Positions 25,601-37,700 of a DNA stretch of 64,000 bases are shown in pieces. Position numbers and translations under genes: made by a program. This DNA comes from Datnioides undecimradiatus (taxonomy: Eukaryota; Chordata; Actinopteri; Lobotiformes; Datnioididae). The notes below the pieces were generated by a model. It saw only the letters and a program-made list of their open reading frames with translations. It ran no database searches and had not been told where the DNA came from. The stretch is from assembly GCA_008933995.1 (NCBI GenBank), contig WARS01000012.1, positions 1,116,001 through 1,180,000 of the forward strand, written 5' to 3'. Position 1 is the stretch's first letter; every line of letters starts with the position of its first letter.

Positions 25601-28600
25601 CTTCAGAATAACAGAAGTCATTGTTCGTCTTCATTTCACAGCGTTATTTTCAGAAGCCTGGAGGGATGAACTTAAAGAACTGGCAGCAAAAATCAGTTTG
25701 TCTTCCAGAGCACAGAGGGACAAAAAAGAGGTACAAACATTGCTGTAATTGCTGTAATCTGAAATATGTCAAAGGTTAGCTAATAGCACAAAAACAGCAG
25801 CCGGAGCTAATAGTTTCTGGCTGGATATGATTGAGGCCGGCAGACATTAGGTCTTCTCGGGAGACACAACCTTAAAGTCGGCATTTCTGCTGGTTTGTAG
25901 GTGTGACACGCAGTAGCATTGTGACCAGCAGGCTGTTGGACTATGTTTAGCTGTTGCAAGAACTGCACTGATGGACAGTTGGTGGACAGTACTTGGTCAT
26001 AAACCATAATTATCATCAGCATTTAGATTGCAGACTGTGGTAGTTCATCTAAGAGGTGTGTACAAACCCACAGAAAGCAATCAACCAGAGAATAGATTCT
26101 GGTTGGATATGATGAGGGTCATGTCATTCTTTAGAAGAAGACCCTAAATTACACATTGGATGTCAGACACCTTGTCAAGCTGTGTACACTGTGTCGGCAG
26201 GCAAAAAGATCCAATCTATGTGCATATTAGTACATGATCCAAACATCATTTCATTCTATTTTGGTTCCTTTGTTCCCAGTTTGTTAACTAATCAAATTAC
26301 GGTTGTACTAGGACATATTTTAAGTGAGGTCTCTGCACTGAAAGGCATCGTTTTGTATTCCAGGAGCAACCTGAGGAAGAATTTGTCCGTCGAAAGACTC
26401 AATATTCAGCCGCAACCGGGCGAATCATCCCTCCATCCTCCAAGTCTTACCAACGCAGATCCCATTCCCAGCAGCTGGTGTATCCCCAGCCCTTTCATGA
26501 CCAAGAGCTCATGGTGAAGCACTACTTGATTGATGTTCACCTCCTCCACAGTTAGAAAAAAAATGGGGGTTGAAACGAGGCACAGCAATGTAATTTTTAT
26601 ATTCCAGAGGAAAAAGATTAGCTGCAGATCAGAAGGAGCTTTCTAACATCATAGAAATTCCCCGCTGCACACAGCTTTTTGTCTAAGGTTGACCTGCGTT
26701 ACCCCTCAGCACAACCCACTCGGACATATGCACATATAGCTTGAATATAAATATATGTGGGTTGCAAACCATTCTAATGGCCCCACTGCTCTCGTCAGGT
26801 ATTGGAGCTACTTTGTCAGATCCTGCAGACAGACTCCCTGTCGACAGTCCAGCAGTGGCTGCTGCTTGCAGGCCAAAGAGGTAAAATGCTTCTTTATTCA
26901 TCATTAATAATGAGGTTGCTTTGTGCAAAAAGACAGATTTAACTTTTTCACATGCTGAGAAAAATTTCAGGTACTGCATGCAAATTTGTTATGCTGTTGT
27001 TATTGTGCACAGTGTTATAATTATGAATTTAAGAGACTTAATTTAGAAGTTTGAAGGCGGACTGGCAGCTTTTAAGGTAATACAGAGGCTCAGAGTTGCT
27101 TTGACACAGTTTTTAATTTGTTTTTGATGTTTTTAAAAATGTATCGCATTTCTTAAATCAGTTCATCTGTGAACACGGTTATATTGCGGTCCTGTTTGTT
27201 GCTGCCATTAGAACATATCAAACATGCATTACTCTGGCAATTTAGTGTGGAGAGGCTGAAATATCCTGACTTTTTGTCCCACTAGCAAAATTAATTTTTT
27301 TTAAAAATGCAGACCTACCGTTTGTAATGTTGTCTTTTGTTATAAATTTGTAGTCTCCCAGCTTCAGATGACATTGAACAGCAGCCTCTTCATCTCATGA
27401 TGAATAGGCTGACCTTAAGATTGTCAGGGCTAGGTTACGAGGGGAGAGCAGGACCCAGATGCAGGCAGGGACAAGGACACAAAAGATCTTTCAACAGTTT
27501 ATTTTATGGGCTAGGCTTACGGATGGTCGAGGCAGGCAGGGTCAAAATCCAGGTAGTCAGTCCGAACAAGACATGGCAAGAAAAAAATCCAAAAACCAAA
27601 AATGCAAAAACCAGAAATTCAAAAAAAACCCTCTATGACAAGCAAAAGGAATGAAGGAAGGGACATGGACACTAACAGAGCAAGAACATGGACTCTAATC
27701 TAGCAATGCACCGACAGAGAACAAAGGCAATGGCATAACTTAAATAGACAGGTGAGGGCAGGAAAACGAGACACAGGTGAGACCAATCAACTAATCAAGA
27801 ACAGGAAACAAGCAGACAGAAACATGCAAGGGAAAAACTTTTCAAAATAAAACAGGAAATAACAAAAGAAGAAGAACTCAACATCAAAACCCTGACAAAG
27901 ATTATAAAATTACCAATTTCACACCATCTGAAACTATTGTGTTTGCACCACATCACATGAACTGATAATAAATTGATTTTGAATCAGTGCTCCCCTCTTA
28001 CACTAACTAACTAGATGCATAAATTGGTTTGAATGCATTAAATTGCTGGAAGTTTAGTGCAGATTTTCAACATTTTGCCATTTTCTAATGAAGGTTTTAT
28101 TTAGTCCGACACTAGCCTACATTTCTTTACATTTTTGGAAAATCAGCACCTTTGAGAGCATATCAAATAGCTATTAGCAGTTAGTGTTGTCAGTGTATCC
28201 CTGACTGAATAAACCACCATCACATAGTTCATAACAATTCTACAGCAAGTTCTTGAAGTAACAGAAGCCTCCATTTCTTTGATTTTTATGCTTATTTATG
28301 GACTTTTATTTTCAATAGAGGTGGTGATATCCTTCGAAAGTGCAAATCACACTGAAAATACAAACGTAAAGTATGTATAGTATGAGCTGTGTGTCTGCTG
28401 TTGACGTCATGGAAAAGCGGTGCCTAGAAGGCACTTTACCGCCTTTTCATGCAAACCGGGCTACCAAACACATCACTTTATCATACTTAATCGACCTTTT
28501 CTGCGTTTTTCTTTGAACATGATCCCCATGGAGCTAATTTGAGATAATTTAAGCTGCCGAGGATTTTGAAGACCCATGATTCAAACTAAGAGATGTTTCA

Positions 28601-30101
28601 CTTGTTTTGCAAAGCGTAATGTTATTCCAGGACTGTGATAAAGGAATAGGTTGCTGCTGACTTACTCCACTGAACAGTGTTTTCACAATAAAATGAACAG
28701 CAAATTACAATGATATGGCTGTGTGTTGCTGGGGAATCGCTCTATTGAACTATAATCTTACAGTACATTGCACAGCAAATTGCTGTGATGTTGTTTTCTC
28801 CACTGGAAGACACATTCATAGATAGATAGATAGAAAAAATGTATAGTGGGAAGGTTGCACGGTTCACTGCTGATGAGAAGAATCACTGAAGTGTTGTCTT
28901 GGTATTGATGTGGCGCACCCTCAGAGAAGGACCTGGTGATGGGGATGATCAAACAAGCTCTGGATGGTGTCGACTTCTCGGGCACCCACCAGAGGAACTT
29001 CCCGCAGCTCCAGGCTCTTCACGGTGGTGCAGCTCCACCAGCTTATGGTCCATCAGCCGACCAGCAGTGGAGAAAACTGCAGAGAACGAGGTCAGGATGA
29101 ATTTTTGAATTTTATCTAGTTTTATCTGTTAAAAAAACCCAAAACCTCAATCTTCAGCGTGTTTAATATTGTTTGTTTTATCCTGTAGCTCATATGGAGT
29201 GAACCGAGTCTTCAGTGACGACAAACCTGGTAACTATATGATTCTCTTTTATAGTTCTTAATGTCTTTTGGTTTGTTGTTTACGTCTGCCCTCGGATTAA
29301 ATGGCAGCTTGTGGGATACGGTATATATCAGCTAAGTCTTTTTGATGGCACACGAGGAGATTTGAGGATCTGGTAAAATCCCTCTGCCATTTCCTCTTTT
29401 GAAGTGTTTTTTTCCAGGGAGTTTCTCTTTGTTTGTTTTTAATGTCTTGGTGTTTTTGAATTATTCTTTTTCACAAAGGCTTTGATTTAGTGTACTCTGG
29501 AGGAGTGGCTGTCAAAAACTGTGGGGCCAGGGGTATAGAGCCACTGCAGGGGGTGGGAAGGATGACCAGGGGAAAATTGTGGAGTAAAAGTCCAATACCT
29601 ATTACCTTCTATTTCACTAAAATTATTTCTTTTTTAGCTCTTTACCCTAACTTTTAACTTGGCTTTTGGACTGGAGGAGAGAAGGAATTATGAAAAATAC
29701 ATCACAGGCTCTTGGGTATTTTGTGTCAGTACTGACATATACATTCAGCTTTTCAAGGTTTACTGTTATTGATCAAAGCATATTTTATATAGATGCAGTG
29801 TTATCTCTGGAGAAAAGATCACAAATTGAATTCATCAGACAGTTTGTAGCTGGTTTCACACATTTCACGCAACATTCAGAGTGAACTCTTGTATAAGCTT
29901 ACTGTGCATTGAATTTTCATTTTCAGTTCATGGTGAACAGAGCAGTTGGACCCATGGCAAGCACAGAGTAATATTAATGGCCTTGTATGACTTGGGTATT
30001 CTCTTGCAGAGAGGATTGGAGATGCAGAGGTCCTTGAAGTCCATGCAGGAGCTCAGAATCATCTTCAAGACCCACCACTTCAGCACACAGAGAGCGTATA
30101 G
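22576..30101 (+). CDS. tbata: TBATA (SPATIAL) homolog, thymus, brain and testes associated, eight coding exons
   Basis: Homolog of TBATA/SPATIAL, reported in mammals in thymic stroma, neurons and spermatids, with no known catalytic activity. Exons: 22576-22603, 23832-24059, 25348-25730, 26364-26513, 26799-26880, 28925-29090, 29189-29229 and 30010-30101. All junctions are GT-AG and in phase, giving 389 aa. The family signature FGALSHHSFFSRHNPHP is at 62-78, followed by GLNGRPVCMVRDDW, WRDELKELAAKIS, TGRIIPPSSKS, a conserved helical block VLELLCQILQTDSLS (264 on) and KDLVMGMIKQALDG, matching the order in mammals. No signal peptide or membrane span is seen. Exon 1 (9 codons) is inferred only from its ATG, a perfect GTGAGT donor and matching phase; translation could instead start at 23867. 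AATAAA at 30361-30366 is a likely poly(A) signal. The downstream neighbour order tbata...adamts14 matches human 10q22. Confidence 0.88.
23832..24059 (+). CDS. tbata: tbata coding exon 2 (family signature)
   Basis: Acceptor TTCACTTCCTCAG, donor GTGAGT. It encodes a low-complexity Ser/Thr/Arg segment and then SSARFGALSHHSFFSRHNPH, the best-conserved TBATA motif. An internal ATG at 23867 is an alternative start. Ends in phase 1. Confidence 0.9.
24345..24605. repeat. GCTAAC-type interspersed repeat, copy 2
   Basis: Lies in tbata intron 2. It shares with the 45.0-45.4 kb copy the order TTTAGCATGT.TAATG, then GAGACCACAAATGTCTG, then a GATCCATCCAAT-like phrase and GAGATATTTTA. Confidence 0.6.
25348..25730 (+). 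CDS. tbata: tbata coding exon 3
   Basis: Acceptor CTTCCTCACAG, donor GAG|GTACAA. It is open for 383 nt. The start (GLNGRPVCMVRDDW) and end (WRDELKELAAKIS) match TBATA of other vertebrates. The middle, 25519-25641, also has the ends of a 123-nt in-frame intron (GTTTGT...TTTCACAG), so the exon may be split or carry a retained intron. Confidence 0.8.
26364..26513 (+). CDS. tbata: tbata coding exon 4
   Basis: Acceptor TTGTATTCCAG, donor ATG|GTGAAG; 50 codons in phase 0. It encodes an acidic start (EQPEEEF), the conserved TGRIIPPSSKS, an SRS-type basic stretch and DQELM leading into the helical block. Confidence 0.88.
26799..26880 (+). CDS. tbata: tbata coding exon 5 (conserved helix)
   Basis: Acceptor CTCGTCAG, donor GTAAAA. 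VLELLCQILQTDSLSTVQQW is nearly identical to the mammalian TBATA block and predicts an amphipathic helix. Ends in phase 1. Confidence 0.92.
27422..27897 (-). mobile_element. Solo LTR of an endogenous retrotransposon, minus orientation
   Basis: A 476-bp segment that begins TGTCAGGG and ends CCCTGACA (TG...CA termini). It is flanked on both sides by the direct repeat AAGAT, a 5-bp target duplication. On the minus strand it has a CTATTTAAG TATA-like box (27747-27739) and an AATAAA signal (27503-27498) about 240 nt downstream, the U3-R arrangement of an LTR. No primer-binding site, gag, pol or second LTR is next to it, so it is a solo LTR in tbata intron 5, antisense to the gene. Confidence 0.75.
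28818..28833. repeat. (ATAG)4 microsatellite
   Basis: Four tandem ATAG/GATA units in tbata intron 5, about 90 nt before exon 6. Confidence 0.85.
28925..29090 (+). CDS. tbata: tbata coding exon 6
   Basis: Acceptor CGCACCCTCAG, donor GTCAGG. It encodes EKDLVMGMIKQALDG, continuing the human KEKDLALGLLQTAV segment, and DQQWRKLQ, which corresponds to DKLWNQLQ. Ends in phase 2. Confidence 0.88.
29189..29229 (+). CDS. tbata: tbata coding exon 7 (41 nt)
   Basis: Acceptor TTTTATCCTGTAG, donor GTAACT. Encodes SYGVNRVFSDDKP. If the donor were not used, translation would stop 30 nt later (TAA at about 29257-29259), so this could also be a terminal exon. Confidence 0.72.
30010..30101 (+). CDS. tbata: tbata coding exon 8 (C-terminus)
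   Basis: Acceptor TATTCTCTTGCAG. The phase matches exon 7 and gives an acidic, His/Gln-rich C-terminus (ERIGDAEVLEVHAGAQNH...) with TAG at 30099-30101. The C-tail is poorly conserved in the family, so support is splice phase only. Confidence 0.6.
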
Positions 30102-30360
30102 AGTTTCATCATGGTTATAATAATAATTGACTGGTTCCCTTGTTTGTGGGTCCCATGACATAATGCATTTTCTTTAGCATTTGCTTTTTATTTAGATGTC
30201 TCTTAGAAACAGAAGCCACTTGAATAATACAGTATACCGTAGATGCAAAAGCGTTACATGATACTACGGATGATGTTACGTCACATCACTTGTCAGATGG
30301 ATCCAGTTTTAAAACAGAGAAAAGCAGAGTGACAGGTTTGACAAGTGCAACCTGTTTGCA

Positions 30361-30366
30361 AATAAA
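30361..30366 (+). terminator. Candidate poly(A) signal of tbata
   Basis: AATAAA 260 nt after the tbata stop codon and the first canonical hexamer downstream. Confidence 0.5.
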
Positions 30367-33329
30367 ATAAAACTTAATACGGTCATGTGGTTTACTGCAA
30401 CAATTTGATATTGAGTGGTGATATGTGACAAAAATAATTTAAATGATTGTTTTTTGGGGTTTTTTTGATCATGCTCTGTGAAGTATTGGTCCAACAATTT
30501 GTTCCAAGCTGACATTTATATGGACGTTTATGGTTCCTAGATGATGATTCCTGAAGAACTCCTGAAGTGCCACCCTAAAGTCACTATTTATGGTCTTGAG
30601 TGAAATGTCTTTTACCGACATCCCTGCCCAAACCTTTAATTTGTCCCATACATACGTTTCTTATGGCCAAATATCTACAAAAAGACATTCATCAGTCTCA
30701 TTTTTACTGCTAGTTTGCAAACATTATACATTAACATTGCATTATAAATGTTAACATCCTAAACTAAGTTGGTAATAAATATTATATCTGCTTAAAATCA
30801 ACATTTTAGCTGTTAGGACCATTAATTAAAACATGTTGCAACCATGTTGGTGTTGTTGGCGGTATAGCAAACCTCCCTTGCTAACTGCATATAAATCACC
30901 AGAAAACCAGATAAGCTTCTTTCCTTTGAGGAGAGTTGATGACACCAGTGCCCAAGGGCATACTTATACGCACATAAGGATAGGGTTGGCCTGAGAAATT
31001 CATAAATAATGCATGCCTCATATTACCATCATTCAGTGCGAAGACACTGGTTCTTTTTTGCCCCCTCTTCTCTCTTTCTCTCTCCCTCCGAGCCCTAGTT
31101 TATCGCACCGCAGATCATGTTGGGTTTGGCAAAATATTATCAAGATCAAGCTCACCTAATTGCGCAGTAGCTGACTGAATGAAATGTCACAATGTGAGAC
31201 ATGAGACACAAAACTGGATCACATGCTAGCGCGTGGTTGCTCTCTTAAAGCAACATAAATGCCACAGGAAAACATTATCAGTTCAAACTGTCATAATAAG
31301 AAACTCATTAGCTTCAGTGGCTGTAAAAGACAACTGCTGTGATGTGACTGACCTGAGAAAACAGAATTTAATTGTGACGGTCGGTTTGGGGTTGCTGACC
31401 TTTTTGCAAGGGAGGGCAGACAGGCGAAAAGATTTCTGTGTGATAACGAAGGGATGGAAAACAAGCTGGAGTGGCTGTTAGTTGCATCCTTTGCATCACA
31501 ATACCTTCCTTTTATATAGTGGATGAGCAGCTTTAAGTAGCACAAACTGATAATAGAAGTACCTTGTTTTGTACGCAATTAGTCCTTGAGTGCTAAATGC
31601 TCGTGAATCGTTTTATGCTCTGTTAAAGCTGCAGGACATGATGATGTGACCTCCGGGTAGGAACATGTAATGCAGCACCATAAAGGCTGTCCTCCATAGT
31701 AGAAAAGTTCTGTCATTAGCTTTTACATGTTTCCAAATACTTCGCTAGTCAATGGTTCTTGTGTGTTTTTATCACAGAGATGTAGCTTTAAATCTGAGCC
31801 CCGGCATGAAAACCCCACAGTGTTACCTCTGTCCAGAGTTTTACAGCATTTTCCCTGTTAATTCATCAGGATTTCCTGAGCCAGTGGTGAGATGGATAGC
31901 GGATGTCAAGGTAATCAACTGCGGTCTCTAGCAGCTGCTTCCTGGGCGATCCCCTCTGTGCGAGAGAGAAATCAATTAAATCAATTAAGTTCTGTGATAA
32001 TGATATTAACTGTCATGTAGATATGGAGAGGCAAGCCTGGAATTTAAAAAGACCTGTCAACAGCTCAACAAAGGAGTGGTTGGCTTGGAGTTATTAAATA
32101 TTAACTCCAGCACGTCCTCCAAATAAAAAAGCAAAATGCATTGCTTGTAATCTGTAGACACACTTTGGCACCACAGGGTAACATAATTTCTCTGCGTCCT
32201 CCCAAAACCATTACAAATCAGTTTTATGATTTAACAATATAGAGTAGGTTTGCTGAGGAAAAACAAATTAATTATACTTTGAGTGGTTCTGGTTATACAA
32301 CAATCAAGTTATGGTGAAAATCCAAACTTTAGGTGACAACATGCGGCCCAAATGTGTGATAATTTTAATATAATAAGCATACATAAAATAAACCACTTTA
32401 AAAATTAAAATCACACAGATTCATTTGAAGTCAAAAGCATTTTTAAGATCATCACATCTTGTGGAAAATGGTTTAATGTAAGTGACAACGCGGGGGTGTG
32501 CCGGTATGTATCACACATCAAACATGTTTTTTTTAAAAAACTGCAAATGCATTTGAAGCTCAGTCGGCAGTGGTGGGTGAAAAAGACTGGCCACAGCTGC
32601 ACCGGAGCGATTAAACCTACAAAAAGAAAGCTAACATGAAAGAGATTACAGAGCAGGTAAACTCTTCCACGGTGCTCTCACACGTCTGAAGGCTAAAGGA
32701 TAATTGTTAGTGTGCTTTCCCAAACTGATTAGAACATCAGTGCCATTGTTGATGTGTGCATTTTAGTCTGTGGCAAGAATCCAGACAGGGACGGTTACAT
32801 CCTGTCCATTTTAATGTATTTTCATATTTCATTTGTTTTGTGTGCAAAGAGTAAAAAGTACATCATTTACTGGTGTTAACACAATGTACAATATTATGCA
32901 TGTACAGGAACAATAACTTATAATTGAATAAAACTAATAAAAAGAAAAACAGTGCAAGGTGCAGCTCTGCAGGGATTTACCAACTAAATCTAAATCAACT
33001 TTGTCAGTTGACGGCAGCAATTTGTTGCCACGGAGACCAAAGCAATAATTATACGAGGAGAGACAGAAGTCCATCTCAGACATTGCTGTGACCAGCCATG
33101 GATTAAACACGGACACGAAAATGTCTTCTGTGAGCTCTTCAAGGACACGGCCCTGAGCTGAGACATATTCAGACTGAAAGTACATTAAAGACACTGTATA
33201 CAGAGAAGTGTTTATTCCTGAATACAGCAGAGAGCAGACTTACCTTTCAGCCAACTCGACTAATGCAAGATCTGACAGAATAAAAACCTGGAATACATGT
33301 AGCATCACTCAAAAGACATGAATTAAAAG

Positions 33330-33600
33330 TCTTGTCTCACAGTCTTTACTATACAAAAAGGGTTGGCAGACAGGCAGGCTGGTCCAAAACAAACAGGCGA
33401 ATCCAAAAGGAGCAGGTGAAAGCAGTATCAGAAACCGACAGGAGTGGTAAAAAGACAGCAGGAACATGAGACATAGAGGTGCAACTAACTGCCAGAGAAC
33501 CAAGGGAAGACACACAACGTATACTATACAGGATGTGGGATAACAAGGCAATCAGTGTGGGACAGCAGGAAAACACACGGGGGCAGCAAGTAAAGTGATT
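33330..33600 (-). mobile_element. LTR-like remnant, minus orientation
   Basis: On the minus strand it is T/C-rich with phrases such as CCTGCCTGTCTGCC, similar in texture to the solo LTR at 27.4 kb. Termini and target duplication were not found. Confidence 0.35.
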
Positions 33601-34208
33601 TGTATTGGGAGACAAAAAACAAAAAAATGAACCTTGGAGGCTTTGCAAGAGATTAATTTGCTCCTGTCTTCTTAAAACGACACAGAAAAAAATTAATTTG
33701 AATTGGAGGCAACGTATTATCACCCTTTAGATCAAATGATAAATGCTATACGCTATATTATGTACACCAGCGGGTCACGAACTGTGTTTGTGTGGCATTT
33801 GTTGGTTAGCAGCAAGTTCACAGCAGGTTTTTAGAGCTGTTTCACTGAAAACAGCTGCCTGATGCTGCAGAGAACAATGCTTTGTATGTGCGACAGAATC
33901 AAAACGGTAATGTTGCAGGAAGCTAAACAACGAACAATGAATGAAAAGAACAACCTGAAACTTGTTATACAGCTCGATGAAGGTGAGAGGAGCAGCAGAT
34001 TCCGATGATAACTCCCCTCGAACATTGTTTTTACACTGTTATTTGATAAATTAGCAAAAAAAAGAGAAAATACTAAATAACTTTGTCTATCAGTCTGCAG
34101 TTTAAGTTTCTGACAATTAAAAACATGACGCACAGTATCCTGCTCGACTACTGTAAGCAAAGCTACTGAAAAAATAACATAATTATGTCAAGAACTGAAA
34201 TTTAGTTT

Positions 34209-34754
34209 TGTCCTGTCTTGTGATTTCCTGTTTTATTTTGAAAGATCTAACTTCCCTCTCGTTTCAGGTGGCTTGCCCTTCCTCTCGTGTTTCCCGCCTG
34301 TCTGAGTGTCTTCCCGGACCTGATTGTTTCCACCTGTTCCCCATTTCCTCTTGTGTATATAAGTCTGCGTCTCCCCTTGTCTCGTGCCAGTTTGTCGTGT
34401 CCTGTTAAGTACCGTGAACCAGCGCTCTTGCCTGTCTTGATATCTTGCTTAATTCAAGTTTGCCTGTAAGTTTATTTTGTCACTTTGTTTGCCTTTTGAC
34501 TTTGCCTTGGTTCCGAGTGCTTTTTTTGTTATTTGCCTTTGTGGTTTTTGTTTTCAGTTTCTTTTGGCCTCGTAAGAGTGATTTTCTGTTTTTGGCTTCT
34601 GCATTTTTTGACCTAGTCCTGTTTAGGAAGTTTATTTGATACTTTGTGTTTCTCCCTCGTGTAGAATGATTTTTGGTTGTACTTTGTGACTAAACACTTT
34701 AAACTCTCCTTCGAATACCGAGTGGTGCACTTGGGTTTAGAACTGACCTTGTCA
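34209..34754 (+). mobile_element. LTR-like element, plus orientation
   Basis: It starts TGTCCTGTCTTGTGATTTCC and shares ATTTCCTGTTTTATTTTGAAA with the minus-strand reading of the 27.4-kb solo LTR. A TATATAAG box lies at 34356-34363 and a T/C-rich tail follows. The right end (...CTTGTCA) is tentative because no target duplication is visible. Open frames here are chance products of the repeat. Confidence 0.5.
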
Positions 34755-37700
34755 AATTAACAATGTATTATATATTCATATATATATTGCCTTAAAAGAA
34801 TCCTCTAAAAAGGCAAAAGAAAACATGAGTGACTGAAAGCGCTTCAATTAACTCTTGTCAAAACAAGCGATTATAAGTTTTTATTACACATTAACAATAA
34901 ACTAACGCTTTTACAAGCTCAAACACTATACTGAATCAGCAGACATACTCTGAGCTTCTACTGAGTTATTATCTTACCTTTAAAGCTTATTTCCCTGCAG
35001 TTTAGTCTCTCATCAATCTCACCAGCATGAATGGGCACATATGAAAAGATGTGTTGGAATAAAATCTAATCTAAATTGGCTCCACACACTAAAATAGTGC
35101 CAAATATAATATGTTTATATGTTTATTATACTGAATTCCAATGTTTAAACTGCCATAATCTTTAGTTATGTCCCTCACAAACAACCCAAAGAACAGAAGA
35201 GTGGGAATGAAAGAGATGCTGCTCGCTCTATTACTACTTAGGGCACCATCGTAATGATTTTGCTGTTATTTTAAGGTAAAACAGTCGCATAATGTTGCTA
35301 TAGTGATAGCGGTCCAGCCAAACCGAAATGCTAAAATAGCAGTTAAAAGCAGACAGAAGCATCCTGAAATTGTTCAATATGGTGAAGAGAGTAGTATCCT
35401 TCTGTGGTTTAATAAAAGCACTAAATCACCTGTAAACAGTGGAGGACAAAATGGACCCCTGCAGTTAAAGAGGGATTTGCATCAGCAGCAGAGTCTTTGG
35501 GGCCAATTAACCTAAATGCCAGGGCTTTTAGCCTCATCTCCTCAGTGCTCACGGAAGAGTAAACACGCAAACACTAGAATAGATACAATGATTACAAATA
35601 CCCTGTTGGGACCTGGTGTAAAGGAAAGGTGATTATCCTCCCATTCTCAGATTAAAGGGAGTAAATAATTTGTTACAAATTTGAGCTCCTTCATTTTTTT
35701 AAATTAAATAAACAAAAACATACTAAATAAACCAAAAAATCCACAGACGTAGTTCTAACTGTGCATCAGATCAGTGGTGGGCTATGAGGAGAGTCTTTAG
35801 GAAGGTATAACATTTATACAGGTTGGTATTAATTTGTTTTTCTGCTGCCTCAGTTATGATTATTTGAGTGAAGCAAGAGCTTTTACATGGAAGCTAAAGG
35901 AAGTGCAAGGCAGGGGGTGGACAATACATGGTGCAGGACTGTGAAATGCAGATTTTATTACAAGAGCAGATATACAACTGATAAAATACAACATCTCCTC
36001 ACAATGTTGTATAACTGTATCATTGATGACGGCTGACAAGTGGATGTCATGACATTATTGCTTGACATTGGTTTGTTCTGGCTGATAAGGGTTTGTATTT
36101 TTTGCATCTATCATTTGAATTGGGTAATTTATAATAATTTAAAAACAAAGCAAGAAGAATAAATTCAAGGGGCAACATAAAAAGGTGCCTAATCTTTGTC
36201 TCTTGTCTTTGTTAAGATAAATGCTAATGTTTAACGAGAGTAAAGTTTACCATGTTCATGTCACTCAAATTAGCCCATTTGGGTCTATAAACAATGTAGG
36301 ATACAGTCATCTTTAAAAAGTTAATTCCTATATGAATTAAATAAAGAAATCACCTACAAATTAAGTTACATTCCTCCAGTAATATCAGACACATGTGTAA
36401 ATATTATAAGATTACCATTAAATCCAAGAAACGCCATCACATCTGTAAACAGCCTTTGAGGACTTCATACACTCCAACCCCTCCTGGGATCACTCAAACT
36501 CACTGTGCAAAACATCTCCAGAGCAACTAGAGAGCAAAGAAGGAAGAAGATGTGAATTCATCACTTCAGAGAGTTGTTTGAACCACCATGACCATGCTGA
36601 TATCAAAGATCCCATCACAGGCAACGGGAGACTATGACAATAGCCAAGGGTAATCACAATCCACTACATGTTCCCTTTGCATCATTAGAGCTAAAAGAAA
36701 AACTTTAGGACCTTTAATAACAAGGACAGCTCCTGACAGCACAGCCAGCAAAAAATGTAAGAACGCAGCTCAAAGAAATGTCAGTGAGTCATTTAAAAAT
36801 TGGTTGACCTGATCCTCTAGACGGGTTATTTTCTATACACAGTGGAGAATAAAATTTCCTGAAAACATCATAGAAATGTGTTTTGAAATGGTCGAGCTCA
36901 TCTGCGGCCCAATAAGAACAAGGCCAAATCAATTTTCTTGACATTTCCTAAAATCGCACTTTTGTGTCAGAGGATTTTGCTGTTTGTCCAACTCATAACA
37001 CCTGCTAACACTGTTGGTTAGTACAGTATGATACATACAGTATGACACAAAACAAAACACAATCATTGTGTAATTCCCCAAAACCTTTGATGGTGTACCA
37101 GTGAGGAAAAACTTTTAATAAAACTTATATGTACAAAAACATAATAAATGTCCGGGTAAATTGGATAGAAATTCACTTTTTTTTAAACAAGCGTGTGCAG
37201 CGAGGCATGGCTCCTTTAGTCATTATAGAAACAAACTCACCCATAAATCTCAAGAATATAATTAACCAGCTGCCAAACTCTTAGACACAACCATGCCTTT
37301 TTGCAGACCGTCTAGGTTTTCTGTCAAGTCCAGTAGTAAACCTTGAATATCCAGGTCATAGAGGCATACATTTAAATTAGGGACTGAATTACTTAACATC
37401 ACTATGATATGTAGGCATTAAAATGTTGCTGAGGAGAGGGCTTTTATATACAAAATGAAGTCTAATTAAAGTTGCAAATGAATTTAGGCCAAACTACTTG
37501 TGTGGTGTAAGAAGGAGGCTTGTGGAGCACATAAAGAACAAAATTATGTAGCAGTGTATATAGCAGTGTCGACAAGTCCACTGCTTTGCTCTAAACGGAA
37601 ACACTTAAACAACTGAATGTATTACCGTGATATAAATTCAATTTCTGCAGTCCGAATGAATGATGTAGCAACACCATGGCGTTGACTTTGTGGTTGTGTG

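Noticed and set aside
34208-34639. Overlapping plus-strand open frames rich in Cys, Leu and Ser
   Set aside because: They fall inside an LTR-like repeat and have no family match.
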